The notes below the pieces were generated by a model. It was not told the origin of the DNA. It did not search any database and worked only from the letters and a program-made list of their open reading frames with translations. A program made the translations under genes and the position numbers. A stretch of DNA of 64,000 bases from Rhodosporidiobolus odoratus (Eukaryota > Basidiomycota > Microbotryomycetes > Sporidiobolales > Sporidiobolaceae). This document shows, in pieces, positions 1 to 11,809 of the stretch (within the stretch, counting starts at the first letter, position 1; each line of letters begins with the position of its first letter). Where the stretch lies: assembly GCA_034387635.1 (NCBI GenBank), contig JAOANU010000009.1, positions 62,001-126,000 of the forward strand, in the 5' to 3' direction.

Positions 1-186
1 CCTTGCTGCGCACCTCGCGTATGTGTTGAGCTGGCTTCCGAGACTCTCGAGTGTCTGAAGCGCTGAACTATGGAACTGGCCCCCGAACACTGAAAAGATT
101 AGACTTCGTTTTTCTCTGCATACGACGAACGCCTGCGATCTTGCGTTCCTTCGCTCCGCCGTTCCCAGCGGTCCAGTCTCCGTGCA

Positions 187-2608
187 TCAGAAGTCACCCA
201 ACAAATCCTCGAACGCATCCTTCTTAGGCGGCACAGGTGGCGGCATGGGCGGATTCCTCGTTTGCCCCTGGCCTTCGTTCATACTCCCTCCGCCAGTCCC
301 ACCGAGGGAGATGGCTCCCGTCGGCGTTCCAGGAGTGCTCGACCTCGACCCAGCCCCGCCGACACGGTTCCCGCCGTAGGATGGGTTGGTGAAGAATGTT
401 CCGCTTTGCTGTGCCTTCAAAGGTGGAGGTCGTGAGGCGGATTGGGGGGCAGAAGACGAAGAGAACGCAGAGGAGGAGGAGGAGGAGGAGGAGAGGGCGG
501 CGGAAGGAGAGGGTGTAGAGAAGAAAAGGCCCGAATCGGACGACGCAGGTAGAGGGACCGGTGCAAGAGTAGGGTTACCGAACGCTGCGTTCAAGTCGAA
601 CAGCCCTCCGCCTCCTCCGCTGGACGACTGGGCAGCAGTGGTCGGTGCAGGCGCAGAGCCGAGGGAAAGGGAGGCGAGGTCGTCTAATGCGTTGGTCGGT
701 TGAGCCTGTGGGGCTGAAGAAGCCGCGGGGGCGTTGAACGCATCGTCGTCGTCGAAGTCGATGAGCGAGACCTGAGCAGCCTGCTGCTTGGCTTTCGAGC
801 CGGCAGCGGTGCCGGAGGAGAGACTGCGCAATGGCAAAGTGAAGAAGACGAGTGGAGGGGTGCATATCAATCGATAGGGCGGAGCGAGCGTCAGAGAAGG
901 AACGAAAGGCGAAGTACACAATCACGGGTGGCAGTGAGAACAGACGAAAGCTAAAGAGAACGCACGCTGGATCAATCTCAGCCGTAGCTTCCCGGTTGCC
1001 AGCCTTGAACGCCTCGTACCGCGCGAGAACTTGGTTGATCAGATCATTAATCAGAAGGAGGCGGTCTGGTGGCGGCCGACAGCATAAAGATATCGCGTCA
1101 GCTTGCCGCTCAGACGGACATAGTAAGTAGAGGAGGGAAAAGACGTACCCATTCCTTCAGGATTGTTCTCCGCGCTCTCCTCGATCCATTTCTGCAGTTT
1201 GGGCTGGACATGGCGACACTTCTGGGCGATTTGCTGTGCGGGCGTGAAGCCAGAACGGACGAGGGTGTCGATCGTCAGTATGCTTCTCGCGACGTCAGAC
1301 CAGCGCCGGGATTGGCGGACGGTTAGTTGAGGACGGTCAGTGGAGGTAGAAAGCAGCAGAGATAACGCACGTCGTAAGCATCCCCTTCGACGAACCTTTC
1401 TTTCGGCTTCGCGTTGTTCAGCATCTCGTTAAGTAGTAAGACGCGCTGCTGAATCCGATCGAGCTCTTTCGCGACTTGCTCTTCGTAGTTGGGCTTCTTG
1501 TCCGGTTCCTGCGTGTCCCAGAATCGTAACCCGCCATCACGTCCACCCGATCTAGTCAGCGATGCGCACCAGAGGTGAACAAAGCGAGAGCGAACAAATG
1601 AACGAAGCCCAAACGTACAGCGCCCGCCAGACTCTTCATTAATTCCTGCGCCGCTGCCAAATCCTTCGGCGTGCCTCTTCGAATCAACTCTTGCAGCTTG
1701 GCCGACTGAGCCGCCCGATCTTCCTCTTCGAGCTCGTCTGGGGTCTGAAGGCTCTCGGTGGGGTTGAGGACCGAGGCGGAGCGACGGTCAAAGTCGGGGA
1801 AGCGATACCCTGCTCGAAGCGAGAGGGACAGGAGTGACAGATGGAAGAGTGGCCGGCCAGGACAGAGGGGTATAATCAGTGTGTGGTCTTTCCGAAGTTG
1901 CAGGGTAATGGACGCACCTTTGTAGCTCAATAACCTGTGCATATCCCGGATATGCACCAGGTCCTCCTTTCGCCTGCTCGTAACGCAGATCGTGTTCTTC
2001 CATTCGTGCACGAGTTCCAAGACCTTCTTCATAGGGGGAGGAGGGAAGGTGGGCGGGCGTTCGGGGAAGCGACGAACGAGTTCATTGAGGAAGTCTTTGG
2101 TGCTAATTTGGAGGTGGAAGGCATAGCCGCAGTTCTTGACGAGGATGTCGAGGAGCTGCGCGTACGCGGCGCGGCGAAGTTGAGCCGAGGCTATGCTTAT
2201 CGCGCGAGAGAACGGGTGAGAAATCTGGAATAGCTTGGAGAACGTACATGCAAGGCCAACATGGCGACATGCGTATTCCGACTGTTCACCAGCCTCACCA
2301 CTTCGACCGCCGCTTCTCGGGAGCTGTAGAGCGATGAGTGAACGATGTTCTGTCAGCCGCACACTTGATGAGGCGGGCAGAATAGCAGGAGAAGAACAAA
2401 GAAAGAGCGAGACGAACCTGTTTCCTTTTCTCGAATTGATCAAATCAGCAATTTCCAAGTCGAGGGACATGTTGGGCTCGTGGAGGGAAGGATCGCATGC
2501 TCGTTCTACACTTGTTGCATAGATGGGTCCGCAGATGTAACGGCGGGAGGTGCAGCGCAATTGCGAAAAAGGGGCGGAAAGGGGACGAGGCGTAGTAAGG
2601 ACCGACAT
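187..2608 (-). CDS. VHS-GAT domain trafficking adaptor (GGA/TOM1-like)
   Basis: Likely a clathrin-associated adaptor that sorts ubiquitinated or Golgi/endosomal cargo. The N-terminal exon reads ERACDPSLHEPN followed by LEIADLINSRK, the typical VHS opening. Further VHS exons contain VVRLVNSRN, LLDILVKNCGYAFH and LVHEWKNTICVTSRR. A GAT domain follows (KLQELIRRGTPKDLAAAQELMK, then KELDRIQQRVLLLNEMLNN). The last exon is low-complexity Ser/Gly/Pro sequence with acidic-aromatic motifs (LIDFDDDD near its start, FEDLLGDF at the very C-terminus), which look like clathrin or ear-binding peptides. I see no C-terminal GAE ear domain, so a classical GGA is less likely than a shorter VHS-GAT protein. There are about six short introns. 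The start at 2608 is the first ATG in frame with the VHS exon; an extra 5' exon is possible. Confidence 0.8.
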
Positions 2609-2809
2609 TGCGCGCAGGGGACGAGCACGGCGATTTGCGTCGGATAGCGAGAGCGGATTGGGGGGATTGCAGGGAGGTCAACCCGGGGAGCAGGTTAAGC
2701 CAGCCGGGAGGTTCGCAATCAAGGTGTCACGACGCATCGCATGAAGGATGGTAAGAGAGCCGTAGAGCATAAGCGATGTCGACACGAACGTGGCGCGCAC
2801 AGTACATAG

Positions 2810-3198
2810 TCATTCGAGTGCAGGGGGAAGAAGTGAATACGTGTGTGGTGCACCGTCAGCAAGTTCCGTCTCGGCTGAAAACGAGCACAGAACGAGTCTA
2901 GCGTACCGATATAGCCGACCAGTACCTCCTTTCCGCTCGGTCCCAATGCCGCGCTACCCCAGCCAGTCCCTCCCACTCCTCCTCCTCCTCCTCCTCCGTT
3001 TCCACTCCCGCCAGTCGTGTTGCCTGATCCGAGATAGTTCCCTGAGCCTGGGAACGCGCCTGACGATGGTCCAGTGGGCCATGCTCGCCCGCTAGTAGAG
3101 AGGTGATGCGAAGCCATAGCTGTGTCAGAGTATCGAACCAAGGAACAAGAGGAAGAAGGTTCCGCTTCGCATTCCGAATAGGCACTTGATCCAGACAT
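2810..3198 (-). CDS. Small hypothetical protein, one intron (~118 aa)
   Basis: Family not recognised. An ATG at 3198 opens a Ser/Gly-rich frame with a long Gly run, followed by KEVLVGYI. A GT-AG intron (2906 down to 2875) joins this to AETELADGAPHTYSLLPPALE and a TGA at 2810-2812. Without splicing, the frame runs on into sequence that does not look coding. The gene is on the same strand as the VHS-GAT gene, about 200 bp upstream of it. The acidic C-terminal peptide after splicing looks more constrained than the Gly-rich middle. It could instead be the 5' part of a longer transcript. Confidence 0.45.
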
Positions 3199-3887
3199 TC
3201 AAGTACATCAGGGCTACGACACTCGACAATCGAGGGGGAGAGGTCATCCCAAGATGTATGTATTGCGACAGCGTTAAGTAGGACTACGACTTTCGCGAGA
3301 GAGGAGGAAGAGAAAAAGGGGAATTGACATCGTCGGAAATAACAGTGAAATAGACGGCACTTTGCCTTGCTTGGCCTCCATGGTACGAGGGGAGTGCGTA
3401 GCGTCTGCTGCGGTCTCGATGCAACGGCCGAAGTCTGCAGCCTACTCGAGGAAAGAGCTTTGCGTGGCGAAATGGGGACTTGCGGCTTGCATTCTAGCCG
3501 CCGGCTTGCCCTGCTGGCCGTGACCGTACCGGTAGCATATCTGTCATTTCTGCTTGCGCTGTGATCTTGCCCAACTAGCGGTTCTTGGTCTGCTTGACAG
3601 CGAGAGAGTTGCGGAAACTTCGAGACTTGACGAGAACTTCGGGAACTTCGCGCTTGTTATCATATCTTGGAATCGGGAGAACAATGGGAGGGTGACTGGT
3701 ACTTGTGGAAGGCGAGGCTGTACGGCAGTAGTTGTGTTCGCGGAGAAACGGGGAAGAGCCCGGGGAGGGTGGACGGAACTTGAAATGTACAAAGAGATTG
3801 CATACTGATCTTGAGGCAAAACCTTGACGTATCGACGGCTTGACCATATACTTTGGGACAAACTGGTCACCAGGCGGGAGGTAACGC
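3199..3887. other. Intergenic, no gene seen
   Basis: This stretch lies between the small hypothetical gene and the Tra2-like gene. Several open frames occur on both strands, but none shows a domain or a plausible exon chain. It probably holds the promoter of the small gene and the 3' UTR of the Tra2-like gene. Confidence 0.5.
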
Positions 3888-5067
3888 CTAGTACGCATCG
3901 CCGCGGTCGCGAACCGGGCTCCTCTCCCTCTCGGCGTACTCCCTCCTGGGGGACCTTTCCCTGTCCCTCCTGTCGTAATCCCTGGACGAGTACTCTCCCT
4001 TACTGCCGTACGAGTCTGCGCCCGACCGGGAGCCGTAGCGCTCGTCACCGCCACCCCTCGAGTAGGAAGAGGAGGAGTACCTCTCCTCGCCCGAGCCGCG
4101 AGACGGAAGCGGCTCGCGGTACCCACCTCCGCCGCCGTAGCTCGAAGCGCCGTACGACGACCTGCTGTCGTAGCCGCCTCCTCCGTAGCGGTCACCGCCT
4201 CGAGAGGCCCAGCGGTCCTCGCGGTCGTCCCAGCCCCGCCCGCCTCCGCCGCGCCCGCCGCTGTAGCGCGAGTCGTAGCGCGAATCGTAGCGTCCCCCGC
4301 TGCGGTCGTCGTCCGGGCGACGCGGCCCGCGGTACTCGCCCGGGGTGGGCTCGTGGGCGCGCTGAGTCGCCGAGAAGTCGACGCGCAGGCGGCGAGCGTG
4401 GAGGTCCTGGATTGCAGCATCGGATACGTCAGTGGCTGTGCAGATGGAACGCTGGGCAACGTCGCGAGTCGAGAGGAGGAAGAAGCGATAGATTGCCTGC
4501 AGAGAAAGAGGACAAAGGCGCACCATGCCGTTCATCTTCTCGATAGCAACCTGCGCCTCTTCGGTACTGGCCATGGTGACGAATCCAAAGCCGCGACTCC
4601 TCTGACTCCTCTGGTCAAAGACGATGACGACCTTGTCGACCCTACCGCAGCGCGCGAACTCGTCTTCGAGGTCGCGTTCGGTCGTGCGAATCGAAAGGCC
4701 AAAGACGCCGAGACAGGGTGAGGGTTCGGCTTGCTGCTCAGGTGTGTGCGTTCCAGCAGCAGCGGGCGTCAGCAGACAGAAGAGAGGAGAGGGAGGAGTG
4801 GGAGAAAGAGGACGTACGGGAGCGTTGGCCGGCTTCCTCGGCGGCGGAGCCGAGTAGCTGGCCTTTGCGCCGTAGCTCCTGTCGTCATCCCTCTCCCTAC
4901 TGCATGCGTTTGAAAGGCAGAGAGTCAGCAGTCAAGCGAGTGGGGCCGGGAGTGACGAGAGTCGAGGCGTACGGAGGCGAGCGGTCTCTGGCAGGGTAAG
5001 GGTCGCGTTCATAGCTCCTAGCCTGGTCGTCCTGGACTTGTGGCACGGGAGGAGGGTAGTCTGCCAT
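3888..5067 (-). CDS. Transformer-2-like RRM/SR splicing factor
   Basis: RNA-binding splicing regulator of the Tra2/SR group, expected in the nucleus. Exon 1 starts MADYPPPVPQVQDD; exon 2 is Arg/Asp/Ser-rich; exon 3 carries one RRM with RNP2 (LGVFGLSIRT) and RNP1 (RGFGFVTM), and the domain ends LHARRLRVDFSATQR. The C-terminal half is an Arg/Ser/Tyr/Gly/Asp tail (repeated YDSRYDS, GGGGY, RERSPRR) ending RDRGDAY. A flanking RS tail, one RRM and the Tra2-like order support the call; a cold-inducible Gly-rich RRM protein is the alternative. There are three introns. The ATG at 5067 follows the shared promoter with eL18, and the pair is divergent. Confidence 0.85.
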
Positions 5068-5333
5068 GGTTGATTGGGTGTTGAAGTGACAGAGGGCTTG
5101 GATGAAGAAGAGTCGCGCGACGAGAGGGAGGCGCTGTATATGACTCGTTCTGGTGTATGGAAGCGTCGGAGGGCTAGTCGAGTGATCTGGCTGTAACGCT
5201 CGGGACTGTACAGTTCTACCCAGAGTGTTATCAGACGAGAATAACAGAGTTATCCAATTCGAGCTCCCTCCTCCTGCTCGAGACTGTTCCCTTTTCCCTT
5301 TTCTCTTCGTCTCTGACCCGCTCTTCGACAACA
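5068..5333. promoter_or_regulatory. Bidirectional promoter, Tra2-like / eL18
   Basis: A 266-bp gap separates the start codons of two divergent genes. A pyrimidine-rich tract (CCCTTTTCCCTTTTCTC) lies just upstream of the eL18 ATG, as is common for ribosomal protein genes. No specific factor site is claimed. Confidence 0.5.
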
Positions 5334-7154
5334 ATGGTAAGCTACCACGCACTATGACACACCTGCTACACACTGCCGCACCGTCCCGCCGTCCCTGCAA
5401 TCTCTGTCGACATCGGCTTCCTCTGCCTCGTCAAAAACCTCACCTCACCAACAACTGCCTCGTCTCCCCCGCCTGGAGCTTTCTCGACGGCGAAGCCATG
5501 TCGACAAGGTTCTGATGGACTGGGTGCGGCCCTTGGGGAGGTCGTTCGAGAGGTCGGGAAGCGACGAGGAGCTCTTGAGTGAGAAGGGCGGGCAAGCGGG
5601 CTAGCGGACAACGGCGCGTACCCAGGTCGCTTGAACGCGAGTAGAGGCATAGAGAGGTAGCAGAAGCTGCCAGTGTCGGGCTAGGCGATATACGGAACTC
5701 AGGCTCGTCCCTCATTCTGTCCCGGAGTAGCTGGCTGACCTCGCCTCTCCCTTGTCCCCTCGCCCATTCTTCGCTGCGTGCGTACTCGTGGTGGATAGGG
5801 TATCGATATTGAGCGCCACCACGTCAAGAAGGGCAACAGGACGGCTCCTCGCTCCGAGGACCCGTACCTGCTCTTGCTTGTCAAGGTGCGACTTCCACTT
5901 CACCTGCCCTGGCCGCCTTCCCCGTCGCCGCTCTCTTCCTGCCTCCTTGCGGTGCCGTTAACGGTCAGAGGTGTTCGGGGCCTTGGGTGCTGATGCGGAC
6001 GTTTGCTCTCTTCCCTACGCATATTCCTACTGTTGCACCTGGCCTCGATTGTCGACGTCTTCCACCCGCCCGCTCGCTCGTCTACTCGCATGACCCCTCG
6101 ACTTCCACTTCCTCCCCTCGCGCCTCTGATACCCGGTGGCGGTTGTCGATTTCCTTGCTCCTCCTCGGTTGTGCGCGTATCGCGAGAGTAGCTCTACCGC
6201 TTCCTCGCCCGCCGCACCGAGTCCAGGTTCAACAAGGTCATCCTCCGCCGCCTGTATATGTCGAAGATCAACCGTCCCCCGGTTTCGCTCTCGAGGATCG
6301 CCAGGCAGGTCTCCAAGTCGAACGGTCAGGTCGGCGACAAGCACACCATTGTCACCGGTGCGTTACCTGTCCTTCGTCCGGCATCTTGCGGTGTGCCCTG
6401 CTCTGTAGGAGACGACGAAGCACTGCAAAAGTGGACGCGGCGCAGTCGAACTGCTTGGTGTGGGGCTTTACGAGCCGAGTTGCTGACGAGTGTTCCCCTC
6501 TACCCCTTGCGGTCCTACGCCGACTCGCGCCCATCACTCGCCTCCTCCATCTTGACTTCGGCCCGTTGCTTGTCCCCATCAGTCGGCACCGTCACCGACG
6601 ACGTCCGCCTCCCCGTTCTCCCCAAGCTCTCGATCGCCGCCCTCAGGTTCACCCGCACTGCCCGTGCCCGCATTGAGAAGGCCGGCGGTGAGTGCCTCAC
6701 CCTCGACCAGCTTGCCCTCCGCAAGCCCACCGGTGCCAACACCCTCTTGCTCCGCGGCAAGAAGAACGCTCGCGAGACCGTCAGGCACTTTGGTTCGTTC
6801 CCTCTTCCCTTTCTCCTTCGGGTTGTCTGGTTTCACGAAGCTGATTCCTTGAATCCCGACTTGCTGCTCTTCCGTTGCCCTTTCGTCTTTCTCTCCTGGC
6901 ATGCGCCTCCTTCCCGTATCTCCTCTTCTGCTCTTCCTTTCTCCGCGCGCGAACACGTGCCTCGTGCATAGGCTCTGGTGTCAACCACGCCAAGCCTTAC
7001 GTCATCTCCAAGGGCAAGAAGGAGGTAAGCCGCCATCCTTGTTGCTTCTTCTTGAGGTTGCTCTGCTCCGAGCACTCTGCTGACCATCTCACTGCTTCTC
7101 GATGTGCAGGAGAACGCTCGTGGCCGTCGCAAGTCCCGCGGTTTCAAGCTTTGA
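5334..7154 (+). CDS. RPL18: 60S ribosomal protein eL18
   Basis: Structural protein of the large ribosomal subunit. Six exons can be placed: 5334-5336 (ATG alone), 5799-5885 ([15 protein letters not shown]), 6192-6357 ([16 protein letters not shown] to KHTIVT), 6583-6792 ([15 protein letters not shown] to ETVRHFG), 6972-7024 ([17 protein letters not shown]) and 7110-7154 ([14 protein letters not shown], stop). All junctions are GT-AG and the joined protein matches eL18 end to end. Splitting the start codon off as a one-codon exon before a 462-bp intron is typical of fungal ribosomal protein genes. Only about 110 bp separate its stop from the edge of the duplicated segment. Confidence 0.97.
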
Positions 7155-7678
7155 GAGAACAGCTAGTCATGATGCCGCTTGTAGTGTTGTTGGGGGTTGG
7201 CAATGTCAACTTCTATCATCCCTTCATATAGGCCTTGCCTTCCTGCGAGTTCCCTCACCGCCTCTACAGTATGGTTGTCAAGGTACCAGGTCATCATTTG
7301 CTCAGGTCACAGAGAAAGCAGAAAAATCTTGTTTAAAGTTACTTTGACCACTAGCCGCACAGCGGACCATCACAATAGGTGCAGGAGGGGAGGTATCGTA
7401 ACTCCTACAGATCAGCTCATTGGATGAACTGGAAAGCAGTAGAGAAGGCAAGACAGCGGACGAGGGCAAGGAGATGTATCCTGCCGGAAGCGCCAAAGTT
7501 GCATCTGGTGTACTGCACTGTGCACAGGTGACCAAACAATGGCTTGTTATACTCCCGTCTCCCGAGGCAACATTGCCTTTTCTTTCTATGCACACGAGGC
7601 ACTTAGTCTGGCAACAGTTTTATGGAGCAGGCAAGTTGGGCGTTCAAGAGGTGACAGCCAAGGGGGGAAAAAGAAGAA

Positions 7679-7769
7679 CGACCAGAGCAGGATTTGAACC
7701 TGCGCAGGCAAAGCCTAATAGATGACGAAACATTCGAGTCTATCTCCTTAACCACTCGGACATCTGGCC
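7679..7769 (-). tRNA. tRNA-Ser (CGA), with intron
   Basis: Acceptor stem GGCCAGA pairs with TCTGGTC (one G-T pair), discriminator G. The T-arm box is GGTTCAAATCC and a long variable arm fits serine. The anticodon stem ATAGA pairs with TCTAT. The loop reads C-T-CGA-A, then a short intron of about 9 nt (TGTTTCGTC) before the last loop base, so the anticodon is CGA. An identical gene lies in copy 2 at 26184-26274. Confidence 0.93.
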
Positions 7770-9228
7770 ACAGAGCCAGAAAACGCCAATGTATCTATAT
7801 ATCTGACATGTTCTTCTTGAACGATTCTTCAGTGCCGCGTTTGCAGTTGCTGCCCGCTCCAATGTCAAGAGACGTTGTTTCAGGTGTGTCTGTAGCGGGA
7901 ACCTGTTGCCTACCTCAACAAAGAGCAGTGCAGGAATACAAGCAGTCAACAAAGCCGTACATTGGGGTCCATCTGTGATAACAGAGAGTGCCTCCCTCTT
8001 CCTATGCCTGGTTGGTATCTGGTGGGACGAAACTTCACAAGCCTTTGCACCATTCAACACAGCCTTGGCTTAGATCGTGACCGCAGCTCTGCAGATGACC
8101 CAGGAGAAGCAGCATCTAGACAGGCAAGACCAGAGAACAGAATGAAACACGAGACAACCTTGCCCTACATGGGCCAGATTAGCAGGGGTGAGATAAACGC
8201 TTGCTTGATTACCCACATCATGCACCAACTCTCATGTCTGGGTAAAGGAGGAGCAGGATACTGATGGGAAGATCCTTGTCTCCCCTGTCCCAGCTGCCCT
8301 TGAGAGTGTCTATACTGTCTCATGGTATTTCTGTATATGTGATAAATGCTCCAGTGCATAGGTCATGTTTCAGGCAATACAGTCTTGAGAGTGTGGGACC
8401 CTTTCTCTCCCAATTAAGAAGGTCACTCCGCCAACCTCCTTTGTGCTCTCAAGTTCATTTTGCTAGACTGTCAAGCTGTAAAGTGCCTTGTAGTCGCTCG
8501 ATATGCGGGACATCAGCCGCTGGTGACGGGCTGGCTACTCAGCAGTCCAACACTCGTGGTTGAAGAGCTTGAAGGGCAAGTCTGGATGTGCAGCACTTCG
8601 CTGTGGGCACAGCTAACAGGACAGGGCCTTGATTACGGCACATGGCCAGCACACCAGCACTCTGCCCCCCCATTTCTGCACTTTTTGCTGGCACGGCATT
8701 CTCTTTGTGCCTATGATCAGGTCCCATATCTTCCCCGCAGGCCATTCAAGGCAAGGTGATCTCCAATACACCCTTGTCTGCTGCTTCCAGGGTTTCCATA
8801 GCTGTGCCCAGCAAGTGTTGGACAACATTGCAAGGGGGACTGCAAGAAGCGCTATCATGTGCGCTGTTCAGTGAAGTCGGCGGAACAGGAATTTGAGTTG
8901 AAGAGCGGTGAGGCACAGCAGGGCAAGCAGGTTGTGGGGAGTGGTGCGCCTAGGGGTTAGCAGCCGATTCAGACCGGTAGGGGCAATTGGCAGGGTGTTC
9001 GAGGCGGTAGAGGGACCTCCACAGGCAGGAGATGAGTCCTGAGTGGAAGGGGAGAGAGGTGGGGCAGATCGCTGAACATTCGGTCTTGCCTTGTCCTTGC
9101 TTTTAACTTCATTCATGATACTTCTGCATTCATTCTGATCTGGAGTAGTTACTATACCTCCCCTCCTTCCCCCACTTGGATGGTCCAGGTGGCCTTTATT
9201 GCTCGAAGCAACTCGTCTCTCCCTCTCT

Positions 9229-9236
9229 CTCTTACC
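9229..9236. other. Empty target site of the hAT-like MITE
   Basis: The 8-mer CTCTTACC (GGTAAGAG on the other strand) occurs once here. In copy 2 the same 8-mer stands on both sides of a 460-bp element at 24258-24717. Confidence 0.9.
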
Positions 9237-9683
9237 AGATTGTCAGCATGTGGTCAAGCAGGTTTCACCTAAAGCATCCAATCTTGCAGCCTTGGAGCCT
9301 GATTCTATACATGGAGAGCACACTGGGCACCACAAAACATGGCATCACAAGCATGGAGAAAGGGGCGAAGCAACCTGACGGCCGGATTTTCTGCCCCAGA
9401 TGTGAACATGTCGCATCACACCTGTCAACTAGTCCAGGCCGCCGGGCTGCAAGAGATTCTCACTCTGGCAATTGATCATCAAGTGCTCAGGATCGATAAC
9501 CACCGCAAGGTGTGCCAGAAAATGTGTCCCAGGCCCTGCCATGGCCTTCTTCCCAGCCCTGTCACAAGCAAGTCGGTTGCAAATGAAGAAAGCTTCAAGG
9601 GCAATGGCACGTAAGAAGTATGTTGAAAACCATTGATAGCAGAAACTCTGCCAACCATACAATGAGGACTACAAGGCAGGGGC

Positions 9684-9688
9684 CAATC
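9684..9688. other. Empty target site of the Ty3/gypsy element
   Basis: CAATC occurs once in GGGGCCAATCCAACC. In copy 2 it stands at 23798-23802 (as GATTG) beside the 5' LTR and at 40213-40217 beside the 3' LTR end, as a 5-bp target duplication. Confidence 0.92.
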
Positions 9689-9847
9689 CAACCTTCTCAA
9701 GCCAAGAAAAAGACAGCACCGAAGTAGTGAACGCTACATCTATCCCGGACGTGACCCGGGACTTGGTCGCGGATCTCGAGGCAGTGCTAGTGAGGCAACC
9801 AGGGCAAGCAAAAGATAGGGGCAAAGGTGACAGTCAGGGCAAAAGAA

Positions 9848-9933
9848 TCCCTCGGGCCGGGATCGAACCGGCTGCCTTGAGATATGTGATAACCAATTAC
9901 AGTCTCACGCTCTTCCAGATGAGCTACCAAGGG
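9848..9933 (-). tRNA. tRNA-Tyr (GUA), with intron
   Basis: Acceptor CCCTTGG pairs with CCGAGGG (one T-G pair), discriminator A, with the C1-G72 pair typical of eukaryotic tRNA-Tyr. The D-arm is GCTC...GAGC and the T-loop GGTTCGATCCC. The anticodon stem TGAGA pairs with TCTCA. The loop begins C-T-GTA-A and is followed by an intron of about 13 nt. A second copy lies at 40377-40462. Confidence 0.94.
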
Positions 9934-10213
9934 GGTATGATCTGCGGCCTCCTATTCACATTGTATCGACCCAACACCATATGCTCAGTAGGCGTTGCGT
10001 TTTGGCGGTAGATCTTCTGTGTCCGCGATCCAGTGACGCACTAGAGCTCGAGGCAGTACAAGCCAGAGCAGACAATCTCCCCACTGCATACAATTCCCCA
10101 ATGCATACAGTTCAAGAACAAGGACAAGTGTATTATAAACACCTGGACTCCCTTGCAACGTAGCGACACTCAGACAATAAAGAGCGGCTAGAAAAGCTGA
10201 AGAAAAAGTGAGA

Positions 10214-10254
10214 ATGACTGGGGGAAATGCCGACAAGCGGCGGTGCAAACTTTG
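10214..10254. repeat. Left arm of ~40-bp inverted repeat
   Basis: ATGACTGGGGGAAATGCCGA followed by CAAGCGGCGGTGCAAACTTTGA matches the reverse complement of 13879-13919 with only a few mismatches. The pair bounds a 3.7-kb unit at the left end of the larger insertion, like terminal inverted repeats. Confidence 0.75.
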
Positions 10255-10976
10255 ACCCTTGCCAGGACAGGGCTATCAACCCCTGCAGTTCTTTGCTGCT
10301 ATTGTAGACGTGTTTCAGAGAGCAAGACAATATACAGATTCAGTCAGAACATTATATACTATGATATGGCCAAGTCCTGCAAGCCTTTGGCATCACCACG
10401 TTGATTCCGCCTCTCCTGTTCTACAGCAGTTACCGCACATGGGCTATGAAGGAACAACGTGAAAAGAAGACACAGGGATTACTGGGCAGGTTGATACGAG
10501 CTCCTGTATGGACTCCTGGCTTGCATCATGTTCTAGGCAGTAAGTGATTGGAAGTCGGGAGACAAGGACGGCCATTAAGGCTGACTGGGCTTGAGCTTTT
10601 TCAGCTGTTCCTTGATGCTGCTGAAGCCTGAAATGTCTGGTCAGCAAGGTGCTTTGCTGCTGAGATCATCTGCTGAATTGTTCTCCAAGTTCTGGTCAAT
10701 GTTCTGTGCCAATGCACGAGGAGGAAATGCGGCACCTGATGAAGAGGCAAGCATTGATTTGTAGTCGCACACCTTATGGCACAAGCCATTTGCCTCATGG
10801 TTTGGTCCAAATTCTCTGAGTCTTGTGAATACATTGTGGCTTGTCTGGTACATACAGTCTTGGTAAGAAAAGGAGACAGAAGGCAAGGTCAGGTTTGCTA
10901 CTTGCACTTCCCCTCAGACCATATCTGTTCGTCATGACATAGCTTGTAAGGCTAAGGTAGAACCAGTTGCTGACGC

Positions 10977-11017
10977 TCATGATGGCCAACTGTGCGTGCA
11001 AGCTTGAGATGGGAGGA
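10977..11017 (+). repeat. 41-bp direct repeat, copy a
   Basis: TCATGATGGCCAACTGTGCG plus TGCAAGCTTGAGATGGGAGGA recurs at 13917-13957 with one difference (C for G). The second copy starts exactly where the right inverted-repeat arm ends. Confidence 0.85.
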
Positions 11018-11809
11018 CTGTAACGATGTATAGCAGCTGTAGATGCCCTTTGTTGCTCTCCCAAACCCTGGAGAGAGCGGAGTGTGAGTTGCGGTGAACC
11101 AGACTCTCCACGGACTGATGAGACATTCTCAAAATTCTTCCTCGAACGTCTCTTTCTCTCCCCAATCACCCTGCCGCTCTGCTGTTCTGTTACCCTGCAT
11201 ACAGACAAATGCTGCCTTACCTCACGGCCCCTGTCTGTTCCCCCCACCCCTCAGTCCCTGTTGCCCGCTGCATGAGTGCACAAGTGACCGTTACAGCAGC
11301 CTCTTCCTCGTCCGGCTCGTCCGCCGCTTACTCGACTTCCCCGTCCTCCGCCGGCTCCGTCTGCTCGTACAAGAAGAGTACACGCTATTATTAGTCCCTC
11401 TGCTTGTGCTATCGCTTACCAACCTTGCCTTGCTAGAGTAACCCCTCTTCCAGAACCTTCTATGCCTTTTCCTATATATACTTGCCTGTAGCTCTGCCTT
11501 GCTTAGTTCTTCGTAGTTTTATCAGTCTTACATATCAGTAATAAGCTGCCTCGTTTCCTATCCTCGCTTTGACCTCGCTTTGCCTTGCTCAGGACCCGAC
11601 CAAGCCTCCTCTCGCCTCGCTTCGGCTTCTTACCGTAACAGTGACTGCTTTTTTGCACTGGAGGATGCAGAGTGTACCAGGGTCCCTGGCTGGTCTCGTT
11701 TGCCAGCAGACTCTGTTGAAGCCCACTCAAACGTGCTACTCCGAAACAGGCCACAGAAGCGTATCTGTCATGAACGGCGATCTCAAGAGCCTGGTCCGTA
11801 AATGATGAC

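Noticed and set aside
386..703. Acidic plus-strand open frame opposite the VHS-GAT gene
   Set aside because: It is the antisense shadow of Ser codons in the low-complexity C-terminus.
3824..4546. 240-codon Arg/Ser-rich plus-strand frame
   Set aside because: Antisense of the Tra2-like RS/RGG tail; no splice structure or domain of its own.
5886..6582. Possible box C/D snoRNAs in the long eL18 introns
   Set aside because: TGATG-like and CTGA words occur, but no matched C/D pair with terminal stem could be built.
8868..9116. 82-codon frame identical in both duplicated copies (also 24838-25086)
   Set aside because: Identity reflects the recent duplication, not selection; no domain and low-complexity composition.
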